In this document: piece after piece, positions 7,792 to 14,013 of the stretch
Numbering within the stretch: position 1 is the first letter of the stretch
Layout of the letters: every line of letters begins with the position of its first letter
From: Candidatus Limimorpha equi
GTDB taxonomy: Bacteria; Bacteroidota; Bacteroidia; Bacteroidales; F082
DNA: 14,013 nt
Direction of reading: 5' to 3'
Assembly: GCA_018065885.1 (NCBI GenBank)
Contig: JAGHSL010000035.1
Location: 1 to 14,013 of the forward strand
Notes under the pieces: generated by a model
Told to the model about the DNA's origin: nothing
Databases searched by the model: none
Seen by the model: only the letters and a program-made list of their open reading frames with translations
Translations under genes and position numbers: made by a program

Positions 7792-10566
7792 TTAGTTAAG
7801 GATGATTTTTTGAATTGAACTTCCGGTTAAGGCATCCGCCTTGATGAAATAAACACCGCTTTGCAAGCCCGACAGATTCAGCGTGGCGACGTTGTCAGTG
7901 GCATTTAATTGCATGATTTCCTGACCCAAAACGTCATAAACAACGACTGAAACCAAGCCATCGGCTTCAACAAAAACCTTGCCATGGGTCGGATTCGGGT
8001 AAACTTGCAAATCAACGATACTGTTTTCGCCGATACCCACATTGCCGTGATGGACTTTGTTGGATGCACTTGATTCAACGCCATTCTTCACGCCCGTGAC
8101 ATGGAACGTGAAAGCCGTAATGCTTGCATCGAGCGAAGCCGTGAAGAAATTGTCAGCAATATCAGCTGCAATCTTTTCGCCGTTGCGGTAAACATTGTAT
8201 GTTTCGGCATTCAAGGCAGGATCCCATTCAAGGAGCATTTCGTTGCCTTGCACCGTTCCCATCAAATGAGTCGGAATAGTCGTCTTGTTGATGACAACAT
8301 AATTCAGTTTCGGGTCATTGACATTCATAGCCGGAGCCGATTCGGTAGCCGATTCCTGATAGTAGGCCTTAATCTGATAATAATAAAAGTCCCCTTCTTT
8401 CAACAAAGTATTGTCGGTGTAAGATGTTGCAGTCTTTCCGACCAACTTAATTCTTTCGTAATCAGAACCAAATGACTTTCTGTAAATAATATAGCCCGAA
8501 AAATCAATGATTTCCGGCGCAACCCAACTGAGTTTCACTTTGCCGTTTTCAAGGACTTCGCCTCTGAAATCTTTCGGTGCGGCATATTCGATTATGGCAT
8601 TGGCGCAGGCTTCGTTTGAGGCATCCGATTCGCCATTGGCCGTGAAAGCGGTGATGTGATAGCAATGGTTTTCAAGGCCTGCGTTACGGTCGGTGAAGGT
8701 GGTGCCGTTGGCGACCATGCTGTAGAGATAATCATCGCGGTAGATGTTGTAGCCATAGCCAGGATTATCGATGCCAGTCCAATTCAAAACGATGTCGTTG
8801 CCAACCGTCTCAGCGGTTAGGTCTTGTGGCATTTCATAAATATCGGCAGAAGCACCGCATGAATTGTTAGCGATGAAGAACGTGCCATTCGGCATATCGG
8901 CAGAAACACCATCAAAAGCAAAGACCGTCCTGTTTTCGGAATCTTTAATGCTGAATGTCAGATTGACAGAATCGGTCGATGCAGTCCACACGAATCTGAC
9001 CAGACCCTGCGACATTTCCACTTCGTAATCGGTGCTTTCGCTACGGTCGGCACTGATTTTTGCCAAAAGCAGTCCGGCATTGTTGTAAACCGACAGACAT
9101 CCATCGTTCCAGTTTTCGGTCGTGGTTATCGTCCAAGGGCAAGTCGGGCCGAGATTGACGTTGTTGGCGTAGGCCTTCTTGCCATTCAATCCCTGGTTGA
9201 CAACGTAAATTGTATAGTTGACCATCATCGGGACACCAGCAGGGTCGACGTATGTCATGGCGGCTCCCGGCGTTGGGTTTTCAATCACTTTAACGATTTC
9301 ACCGTCTCTCATAACAACCACTTTTTCAATGCTTTCTATGGAATTTCCACCAATGGTAAGACTCGGATTGGTCCATGAAAGCGTGGCCGAAAAACCGTCA
9401 TCGCCGTTGGCAACGGCTTTGAAATTGCTGACGGCCTGCGCAGTGCCTTCAAAAACGTATGCAGGAACGTAATTGAAAATGGCATCTGAATTTCTGTTGA
9501 AATCAATCTCATCGATGACGAACCAGCCATCGCTACTGCCGCTCCAGCCCCAGTTGTAGTGAAACAAATCGGCATCGTTGTAACCATCACACACGAAAGC
9601 GTGACCGCCGTCATCACTTGAACCGGAATAGTAAACTGGCCAGCCTTGATCGAAACTGTCTTTCAGCATGTTCTGCCATTCTTCCAAGGAATATCTGTCA
9701 CGTTTGCGAAGGCGTGCCTTGTTGGTATAGCCGAAATTTTTCAGGATGACATCAGGCACATCTTCAGAGTAAGCGCCACTGCCCGAAGCGGAATACATCA
9801 TGTCGACGGCGACGCCGCAATGATACATGAACCAAGCAATTGGTAAGACGTCTTCGTCGGGCGACATGGGGCCAATAGAAAGCTTCATTTTGTCGAATTC
9901 GTATGTAGCTTCACCGAAATTGGCCGAAAGCGTATCGTGACCATAAATGTAGGTATGACTTCCCATGCCGTGTTCAGGATAGTTCCAGTATTTCATGACC
10001 TGCGACATGGCTGTAGCCACGCAACCAGCGTAGGCACGACCGCCGGAACCACCAGATGCAAGCGGACAGAATTTATTGTAAGGCGAATCCTGATTCCATT
10101 TGGTCTGCACAAGGTAAGTCGCGGTTTTGCCTTTGTTGAGCGAAAGCAGTCTGCCCGTCTCGGCTAACAACTGCCATTCTACAGCAACTTCAGGGCTTTG
10201 AACGTTCTTGCGGACCTGGCTGCGGCCTTCGGCGATATTGTCCAAATAATACTTCAACTCGGGCGACATGTTTTCCGTCTCGAAAACGCCCTCATCGGAA
10301 TAGCCGACAACAGGGCGGTAGCAGTCGTCAGCGGAAATGATGACGAAGCCCGATTGACCGACATTGAAAACATAGAAGCAGGCTTCGCCGCGCGACGAAA
10401 CGCCTGTGTAAACAAGTTTTAAATCGTTGTTCTGCCGTGTCTTGGCAAAATTCGCATGGACAAATTTCTGTCCGAGCTTTTGCGCGTGATCGACATCGAC
10501 AGGCTTGGCAATTGCCATTTGGAAGCCAAATAGCAGACTGAGAAATAGTAGCAGATGTTTTCTCAT
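7792..10566 (-). CDS. T9SS-secreted C10 (streptopain-like) cysteine protease, first copy
   Basis: A 924-residue protein starting directly with a signal peptide (MRKHLLLFLSLLFGFQMAIA). The layout matches the copy at 3670-6438 almost residue for residue: Spi prodomain (about 21-117), C10 catalytic domain (about 147-368) with Cys182 in YAGCVATAMSQ and His322 in DGGHAFVCDGY followed by YNWGW, a fibronectin-III-like module (about 378-472), a WTITTT-initiated beta module (about 478-570), three further fibronectin-III-like modules (about 580-842), and a T9SS type A sorting domain (850-924) with LQVYPNPTHG. The full catalytic pair suggests an active extracellular protease, activated by prodomain removal. 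It is the first gene of the operon: a -7 box lies 36 bp upstream and the next gene starts 8 bp after its stop. The two copies look like an old tandem duplication, now well diverged. Confidence 0.93.
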   Translation of the reverse strand: MRKHLLLFLSLLFGFQMAIAKPVDVDHAQKLGQKFVHANFAKTRQNNDLKLVYTGVSSRGEACFYVFNVGQSGFVIISADDCYRPVVGYSDEGVFETENMSPELKYYLDNIAEGRSQVRKNVQSPEVAVEWQLLAETGRLLSLNKGKTATYLVQTKWNQDSPYNKFCPLASGGSGGRAYAGCVATAMSQVMKYWNYPEHGMGSHTYIYGHDTLSANFGEATYEFDKMKLSIGPMSPDEDVLPIAWFMYHCGVAVDMMYSASGSGAYSEDVPDVILKNFGYTNKARLRKRDRYSLEEWQNMLKDSFDQGWPVYYSGSSDDGGHAFVCDGYNDADLFHYNWGWSGSSDGWFVIDEIDFNRNSDAIFNYVPAYVFEGTAQAVSNFKAVANGDDGFSATLSWTNPSLTIGGNSIESIEKVVVMRDGEIVKVIENPTPGAAMTYVDPAGVPMMVNYTIYVVNQGLNGKKAYANNVNLGPTCPWTITTTENWNDGCLSVYNNAGLLLAKISADRSESTDYEVEMSQGLVRFVWTASTDSVNLTFSIKDSENRTVFAFDGVSADMPNGTFFIANNSCGASADIYEMPQDLTAETVGNDIVLNWTGIDNPGYGYNIYRDDYLYSMVANGTTFTDRNAGLENHCYHITAFTANGESDASNEACANAIIEYAAPKDFRGEVLENGKVKLSWVAPEIIDFSGYIIYRKSFGSDYERIKLVGKTATSYTDNTLLKEGDFYYYQIKAYYQESATESAPAMNVNDPKLNYVVINKTTIPTHLMGTVQGNEMLLEWDPALNAETYNVYRNGEKIAADIADNFFTASLDASITAFTFHVTGVKNGVESSASNKVHHGNVGIGENSIVDLQVYPNPTHGKVFVEADGLVSVVVYDVLGQEIMQLNATDNVATLNLSGLQSGVYFIKADALTGSSIQKIILN

Positions 10567-10601
10567 ATAGTTTGAATTTTAGATGATTTTCATTGAGCTT
10601 T

Positions 10602-10609
10602 CAAAAATA
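10602..10609 (-). promoter_or_regulatory. Candidate -7 box for the protease operon
   Basis: TATTTTTG on the minus strand matches the Bacteroidota TAnnTTTG consensus, 35 bp before the ATG at 10566. No clear TTTG is seen at -33. Transcription would start near 10595 with an A/T-rich leader of about 30 nt. It is the only TAnnTTTG match I see between this gene and the terminator upstream. Confidence 0.55.
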
Positions 10610-10712
10610 GGCATTTATTTGATACGACTTCCATATTCCATGAAAATTCCGTGCCAACAAATTGCAAAATGATTCCTGACACCATTCCGTGGTCTTGCGA
10701 CCTTCCCTTGTA

Positions 10713-10732
10713 GAGACGTAGCGTTATGTCTC
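10713..10732. repeat. Short intergenic palindrome GAGAC...GTCTC
   Basis: GAGACGTAGCGTTATGTCTC pairs with its own reverse complement at 16 of 20 positions. The outer five pairs are perfect and the mismatches become G-U in RNA. Together with the flanking TTGTA, it resembles the GTAGAGACG-type dispersed palindromes I know from Bacteroidota and cyanobacterial intergenic DNA. It lies between the protease operon promoter and the terminator of the next unit, with no gene around it. Function unknown. Confidence 0.5.
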
Positions 10733-10766
10733 AACCATTACCATTGTCGTACGATGACGAAGCCAC

Positions 10767-10805
10767 AAAAAAAGAAAGCCCCACTCCAAATGAGGTGAAG
10801 CTTTC
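10767..10805 (-). terminator. Rho-independent terminator of the FISUMP lipoprotein gene
   Basis: Read on the minus strand, an 11-bp stem (GAAAGCTTCAC pairing with GTGGGGCTTTC, with two G-U pairs) encloses a 10-nt loop and is followed by seven T residues (10773-10767). It lies about 70 bp past the lipoprotein stop codon. It separates this unit from the protease operon, which therefore needs its own promoter. Confidence 0.8.
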
Positions 10806-10837
10806 CATTGAATTGTTTGTTTCGTATTTTGTTCTCT

Positions 10838-10857
10838 GCCTCGCTTCTTAGCAAGGC
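10838..10857 (-). other. Small GC-rich hairpin in the 3' UTR of the lipoprotein gene
   Basis: GCCTTGCT and AGCGAGGC (minus strand) form an 8-bp stem with one G-U pair and a 4-nt loop. No T-run follows, so it is not a terminator by itself. It lies between the stop codon at 10876 and the terminator at 10805, and may protect the mRNA 3' end. Confidence 0.5.
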
Positions 10858-10875
10858 AAAGTTAAATCCTGAGAA

Positions 10876-12156
10876 TTATCGAACAGGGCGAACTATGAAC
10901 CCGTCAAACCGAGAGTAGGTGAACTGTGGACTGACAACGTCCTTGCCGAAGTTCATGCCGTGTGCGCTGCGTGGATTGACCGTGTAAAAAGAACTCGACC
11001 AATAGTAGCCGATGGAACTCGCATCGTTAAGGGAAGTACCATCGAGGTAACCCGTAATAGGTAGAAAGATGAATTTGGAATCATCGGCTTTATTCAAGAC
11101 TTTGTAACCAGATTTGCCATTATAATCATCAAGCCATTCCCATTTGCAGTCATCATACAGTTCCTTCCACTCTCCTTTCGTTGGCATACGCCAGTCGTCA
11201 CCCCAATTGGCAAAAGCGGCATCGTAATCAGATTCGAGCACATTAGTAGAAGCGTTGTATGGCACAGGATCCCATTCCGAGTAGCTTCCTTTCCCACAGT
11301 AACTTTGCCAGCAATATCCACCCGATTTGCCGTCTTTCCAAGTTAGCGGATTCAGGTTGCTGTAATAAGGTTCCGTTTCACCCCAAGCGAAGTAATCACC
11401 AATTTCTTCGGGAAATACTGCTCCCACGTTGCAGGTGGCCCAAAGTGTGCCGCTTTCTAGGCCAAGGTCGACATATAGCATAGGAGGCTCTATCAATAAT
11501 GATTCACCAGTTGGTCCTGTTGCACCTTGTCTTGTATAGAAAGTATTAGCTTCAAGCAGCCATGTCTTTTTAACGCCTTTGCCATTACCTCTAAATATGT
11601 AGGTCTTCTCGGTTCCATCGGCTGGCATGGCTACATACACTGCCTTTGATTCGGCTGTAACACCTGTCACAGTTGCTGTGTTCGTGCCATCTGAAATGCT
11701 CACGTTTCCACTGCCGGCGAATGCGCTCAGGTCGAGCTTCAGCACGGCTTGTGGCATTTCCATCGTAACGTCGTAGTTTCCGTCAACTTGGTAGGCTGTT
11801 TCGGCGGTAAGATAAATGGCATCGTTCAGCTCGCCTGTCTGTTCTGTGAATTTCTGCGCACCGAACGTGAAGGTGATGTTGCCTTCGCTTGCCGTGATGT
11901 CGCCTTCGAAGGTGCCGTTTTCGGGGCCAATGCACGACAGTTTGCCTGACCCGACACCGCCCACTGTGAGCTTGTCGCCAGCTGTCCACTTAAGGCCTGC
12001 GCCGTTCTGGGCAATCTTCGAATTGCTACTGCCGAATGATGCGTTAAGAACCACATGCTGTTTTTCGCCGTTCAGCATGGGTTTGTCTTCTTTCCTGCAC
12101 TGTGAAGTTCCCAGCACCAGTGCTAGTGCTGCAATCATAAAAGATACTTTCTTCAT
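10876..12156 (-). CDS. Lipoprotein with fimbrillin-like N-terminal domain and C-terminal FISUMP (Fib_succ_major) domain
   Basis: A 426-residue protein. The N-terminus is a hydrophobic signal ending TSQC; Cys20 is the likely lipidation site, followed by RKEDK, similar to the charged lipoprotein export signal that takes Bacteroidota lipoproteins to the cell surface. Gln just before the Cys is unusual for a lipobox. Residues about 33-207 look like a fimbrillin/Mfa-like beta domain (LKWTAGDKL, then a GTFEGDI segment). A short Gly-X-Y linker (GATGPTGES, 211-219) follows. Residues about 228-426 carry the FISUMP hallmarks: VDLGLESGTLWATCNVG, DYFAWGE, NWGDDWRMPTKGEW, YYWSSS and a final GFIVRPVR. These proteins are surface-exposed; ligands are mostly unknown. 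The gene follows a 53-residue ORF by 38 bp and ends at an intrinsic terminator. Confidence 0.88.
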   Translation of the reverse strand: MKKVSFMIAALALVLGTSQCRKEDKPMLNGEKQHVVLNASFGSSNSKIAQNGAGLKWTAGDKLTVGGVGSGKLSCIGPENGTFEGDITASEGNITFTFGAQKFTEQTGELNDAIYLTAETAYQVDGNYDVTMEMPQAVLKLDLSAFAGSGNVSISDGTNTATVTGVTAESKAVYVAMPADGTEKTYIFRGNGKGVKKTWLLEANTFYTRQGATGPTGESLLIEPPMLYVDLGLESGTLWATCNVGAVFPEEIGDYFAWGETEPYYSNLNPLTWKDGKSGGYCWQSYCGKGSYSEWDPVPYNASTNVLESDYDAAFANWGDDWRMPTKGEWKELYDDCKWEWLDDYNGKSGYKVLNKADDSKFIFLPITGYLDGTSLNDASSIGYYWSSSFYTVNPRSAHGMNFGKDVVSPQFTYSRFDGFIVRPVR

Positions 12157-12194
12157 TTTAGATTAGATTTTAAAGAGTTAAACGACCAAACCTC

Positions 12195-12356
12195 TTAGTT
12201 GATGCCTCTTGGCGTTACTCCGATGCCGAAGGCTCCAGAGCCTACAGGTTTCGCTACCGAGCCGCACAGCACGCCTTGGCTCTTGATTTCCACGCTCTCC
12301 GTCTTTGGAGTTGCGTACTTCTGTCCCTTGAGGACAATTTTTTCTTCTTTTTTCAT
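12195..12356 (-). CDS. Small 53-residue protein upstream of the lipoprotein
   Basis: An ATG at 12356 opens a 53-residue frame ending at TAA (12197-12195). The protein starts MKKEEKIVLKGQKYATPKTE and ends in a Gly-rich tail containing VLCGSVAKPVGSGAFGIGV. It has no signal peptide or membrane segment. Small proteins of this style (charged Lys/Glu head, a VxxxxxQGVLC-like core, Gly/Ser tail) occur next to fimbrillin-like lipoproteins in Bacteroidales genomes, as I recall, but I know of no assigned function. Support for coding: plausible codons throughout, a clean start, and the same strand 38 bp before the lipoprotein ATG. A single Cys plus a Gly-rich tail also allows a peptide-precursor reading, though no modifying enzyme is nearby. 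Too short for many gene finders. Confidence 0.7.
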   Translation of the reverse strand: MKKEEKIVLKGQKYATPKTESVEIKSQGVLCGSVAKPVGSGAFGIGVTPRGIN

Positions 12357-12650
12357 TTTGGAATTTGAACTAAAAATTTTTGTTGCCTATAGCTTCCCCG
12401 ATTCGGCTGTTTACAATGCACAATGAAGGCTAGGAAATTAAAAATGTACATTTCTGAAGTACAGGCTCTGGAACAACCTTTGAGAAAAAAATAGTACACG
12501 TCTACCTAGCCTGTATGCAATCAAAAGAATTGAATACAATGAGGCTGGTAACTCATGTCCCATATCTCTTCTCAAAATTTTCCAGATTTCGCACTTCGAG
12601 ATATAAGCACAAATTGCCTTCAACTGTTCGGATTTCTCCCCGAACAATCA
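12357..12650 (-). promoter_or_regulatory. Long 5' leader of the small-protein/lipoprotein unit, with inverted repeat
   Basis: This stretch of about 290 bases lies between the predicted transcript start and the small-protein ATG. It has no convincing gene. It holds an 8-bp perfect inverted repeat, AGGCTAGG at 12427-12434 and CCTAGCCT at 12505-12512, enclosing 70 nt. Inside that is a smaller TGTAC/GTACA hairpin (12445-12449 with 12459-12463). No TAnnTTTG motif is seen close to the ATG, so the distal promoter and a long structured leader are the simplest reading. An RNA regulatory role is inference only. Confidence 0.4.
12623..12648 (-). other. Hairpin at the predicted 5' end of the leader transcript
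   Basis: On the minus strand ATTGTTCGG pairs with CCGAACAGT (9 bp, seven of them perfect at the core, one G-U) around an 8-nt loop. Its first base lies only about 8 nt after the -7 box, so it would form at the very start of the RNA. Such hairpins can protect mRNA from 5' decay. Confidence 0.55.
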
Positions 12651-12655
12651 GGGCG

Positions 12656-12663
12656 CAAAAGTA
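12656..12663 (-). promoter_or_regulatory. -7 box for the small-protein/lipoprotein unit
   Basis: TACTTTTG on the minus strand matches TAnnTTTG. The upstream side is strongly A/T-rich, with A-tracts near 12690 and 12740. A -33 TTG exists only at shorter than usual spacing. Transcription would begin near 12650, about 300 nt before the small-protein ATG. Confidence 0.5.
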
Positions 12664-12925
12664 AAGAATATTTTATTACAACGGCATTTAAAAAAAACTT
12701 TTCGGAAATTTACGCTTCTTCCAAACATAATTTACCAAAAAAAATCATCACACAATGAATTGAATCACAAAGAATTATTTTGTATTTATACTTTTCCTTT
12801 TCAGTGGGCAATTTTTCTCGATATTGGCACTTTTTATTACAAAACCTTCAAATATATTGATGGGGACTTTGCAACTGTTCATTCGATGCGCGGCTTCTGG
12901 CGTAGCCGAAAGATGCGCATTCAGA
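12664..12925. other. A/T-rich intergenic stretch with an imperfect hairpin, no gene
   Basis: Between the two divergent promoters I see no coding region: open frames here lack a family pattern or a sensible start. The DNA is A/T-rich with several A-tracts up to about 12800. An imperfect hairpin follows: TGCGC (12887-12891) with GCGCA (12915-12919), and GGCT (12892-12895) with AGCC (12904-12907), separated by a 7-nt one-sided bulge. The motif GATGCGC occurs twice within it. Confidence 0.5.
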
Positions 12926-12955
12926 AATCTGCGGAAATCAGCGTCATCTGCGGGA
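12926..12955. repeat. Three tandem ~10-bp units with core ATCWGCG
   Basis: Units AATCTGCGGA (12926), AATCAGCGTC (12936) and ATCTGCGGGA (12946) follow one another at 10-bp period. The phrase resembles a dispersed intergenic sequence I associate with Bacteroidota genomes. It lies 34 bp upstream of the nuclease gene's -7 box, so it could also be a set of same-face protein sites. Confidence 0.45.
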
Positions 12956-12988
12956 GAAAAAAACATGCCAACGAATCCCAAAAACGAC

Positions 12989-12996
12989 TATCTTTG
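12989..12996 (+). promoter_or_regulatory. -7 box for the endonuclease/phosphatase-fold lipoprotein gene
   Basis: TATCTTTG matches TAnnTTTG exactly, 22 bp before the ATG at 13019, giving a leader of about 15-18 nt. No clear -33 TTTG is present. The box lies inside the open frame that extends upstream to 12824, so it argues for the start at 13019. Confidence 0.65.
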
Positions 12997-13018
12997 CAGA
13001 AACTTAATTCCTTTCACT

Positions 13019-13858
13019 ATGAAAAAGCACATTCTTTTCATCATTTCCATCGTTCTGCTTTCCGCCATGACCGCTTGTGGCGAAAAGGAAGCAACCGTCC
13101 GTTACATTTCTTACAACATCCGTTACGGCACAGCCAACGATGGCGACAATTCTTGGGAGTTTCGCCAATCGGCTACCAAAAAGATGCTTGAAAACGAGCA
13201 ACCCACGGTTTTTGGACTTCAAGAAGCATTGCCTTTGCAATTGGATTATATCGGAGATAATTTTCCGCAATACAGTAGGGTAGGCGTGGGCCGCGACGAT
13301 GGCAAGGAAGCAGGCGAATTCATGGCCTTGTTCTATCGCAACGACTTGTACGACTTACTCGATTCGGGCGACTTCTGGCTTTCCGAAACACCCGACACTC
13401 CAACCATGGGCTGGGATGCCGCTTGTTACCGCATCGTCACCTGGGCAAAGCTGAAAGACGTGAAGACTGAAAAGGCTTTCTATGCCTTCAACACGCATCT
13501 CGACCATGTCGGACAAGTAGCAAGGGAACAATCCATACTGCTAATCATCAAAAGGATAAACGAAATTGTAGAAGACGAAACCTTGCCAGTTTTCCTTTCA
13601 GGCGACTTCAACAGCGATGTCAGTTCACCGATTTTCGACCCGTTGAAAGCCGTGATGAGCGACAGCCGCGCCTTGCTGGCCGCCGAGCAATGGGAAGCTT
13701 CGTTCAATTATTTCGGCAAGCCATACGATGGCAATCCCCTCATCGACCATATCTTTTACAAGAATGCAGAAATCACGGACTTCCGCACCTTGAATGGCGA
13801 CTACGGTAAACCCTATATCTCCGACCACTACCCTATCATGGCAGAATTTGTCTTCTGA
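13019..13858 (+). CDS. Endonuclease/exonuclease/phosphatase-family lipoprotein
   Basis: The ATG at 13019 gives 279 residues and a lipoprotein signal (MKKHILFIISIVLLSAMTAC; lipobox AMTAC, Cys20 then GEKE). The frame is open back to 12824, but that extension has no domain and would hide the signal peptide. The fold's metal and catalytic motifs are all present in order: YNIR (Asn33), LQEA (Glu69), NTHLDH (His160), GDFNSD (Asp196, Asn198), LIDHIF (Asp243, His244) and the closing ISDH (Asp269, His270). The family (Mg-dependent, DNase I-like fold) includes nucleases and phospho- or sphingomyelin esterases; sequence does not decide among them. Export and lipid anchoring suggest scavenging of extracellular phosphate esters or nucleic acid. 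It converges with the gene at 13869 with only 10 bp between. Confidence 0.92.
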   Translation: MKKHILFIISIVLLSAMTACGEKEATVRYISYNIRYGTANDGDNSWEFRQSATKKMLENEQPTVFGLQEALPLQLDYIGDNFPQYSRVGVGRDDGKEAGEFMALFYRNDLYDLLDSGDFWLSETPDTPTMGWDAACYRIVTWAKLKDVKTEKAFYAFNTHLDHVGQVAREQSILLIIKRINEIVEDETLPVFLSGDFNSDVSSPIFDPLKAVMSDSRALLAAEQWEASFNYFGKPYDGNPLIDHIFYKNAEITDFRTLNGDYGKPYISDHYPIMAEFVF

Positions 13859-13868
13859 TTCCTAAAAC

Positions 13869-14013
13869 TCATTTCCCCATTTCCTTATTGCGCCGAGCGG
13901 CTTTCACTTTCCAGATAATGAAAGCCGTTAATGCTGCCACTGTGATGGCGGCACCAATGCCATAGCCAACACTACGAGGAATGAATGAGCCGAAGCCTCC
14001 GTCAGCAGCCTTG
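13869..14013 (-). CDS. C-terminal end of an unidentified membrane-anchored protein (partial)
   Basis: A frame on the minus strand enters the window at 14013 and stops at TGA (13871-13869), giving the last 47 residues. It contains one clear membrane segment (about GYGIGAAITVAALTAFIIW) followed by a basic tail, KVKAARRNKEMGK, which by the positive-inside rule should be cytoplasmic. The family cannot be named from this piece. Its stop is 10 bp from the stop of the lipoprotein gene on the other strand, with no terminator visible between them. Confidence 0.7.
   Translation of the reverse strand, partial: KAADGGFGSFIPRSVGYGIGAAITVAALTAFIIWKVKAARRNKEMGK

Noticed and set aside
12438..12647. 69-residue minus-strand frame in the leader
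   Set aside because: It needs a TTG start lying inside a hairpin at the predicted transcript start, and the protein shows no family pattern.
12775..12981. 68-residue minus-strand frame in the intergenic region
   Set aside because: It reads through the hairpin and ATCWGCG units and an A/T-rich tract, with no family resemblance.
12824..13018. N-terminal extension of the nuclease-fold gene back to 12824
   Set aside because: It has no domain, would bury a clear lipoprotein signal peptide, and contains a TAnnTTTG promoter box (12989-12996) just before the ATG at 13019.
12760..13191. 143-residue plus-strand frame overlapping the nuclease-fold gene
   Set aside because: It runs out of frame through the signal peptide and catalytic fold of a well-supported gene, and its sequence looks like frame shadow.

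Overview
The window looks like a chromosome segment from a member of the Bacteroidales (Bacteroidota). Three things support this. Three proteins carry type IX secretion system (T9SS) C-terminal sorting domains. Four genes or operons are preceded by the Bacteroidota -7 promoter motif TAnnTTTG, and a fifth such box precedes a long leader. The protein families (C10 peptidases with a Spi prodomain, a FISUMP-domain lipoprotein, a DUF4143 ATPase) are also typical of that group. The genus cannot be fixed from the sequence alone.

Layout, in order of transcription on the minus strand. A promoter near 10602 drives a probable four-gene operon with gaps of 8, 10 and 21 bp: a C10 (streptopain-like) secreted protease (10566-7792), a secreted protein with eight repeats of about 29 residues (7783-6449), a second C10 protease (6438-3670), and a periplasmic-type C1 papain-fold peptidase (3648-2500). 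A DUF4143 AAA ATPase follows (2380-1061), and its promoter region holds three copies of an A/T-rich repeat. It is followed by a second C1 peptidase with its own promoter, cut by the window edge (954 to before 1). The likely theme is extracellular protein breakdown: T9SS-exported C10 proteases cut proteins outside the cell, and signal-peptide-only C1 peptidases trim the peptides in the periplasm. The ATPase looks like an interloper between two C1 paralogues.

Upstream, and also on the minus strand, is a second unit. A promoter near 12656 is followed by a hairpin at the expected transcript start and a leader of about 300 nt. Then come a 53-residue small protein (12356-12195) and a fimbrillin-like/FISUMP lipoprotein (12156-10876), ending at a clear intrinsic terminator (10767-10805). 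A divergent plus-strand gene encodes an endonuclease/exonuclease/phosphatase-fold lipoprotein (13019-13858). It meets, tail to tail, the C-terminal end of an unidentified membrane-anchored protein (13869 to past 14013).

The items most worth a second look are the repeat protein embedded between two colinear C10 proteases, the triple operator-like repeat at the ATPase gene, and the small protein with its structured leader.
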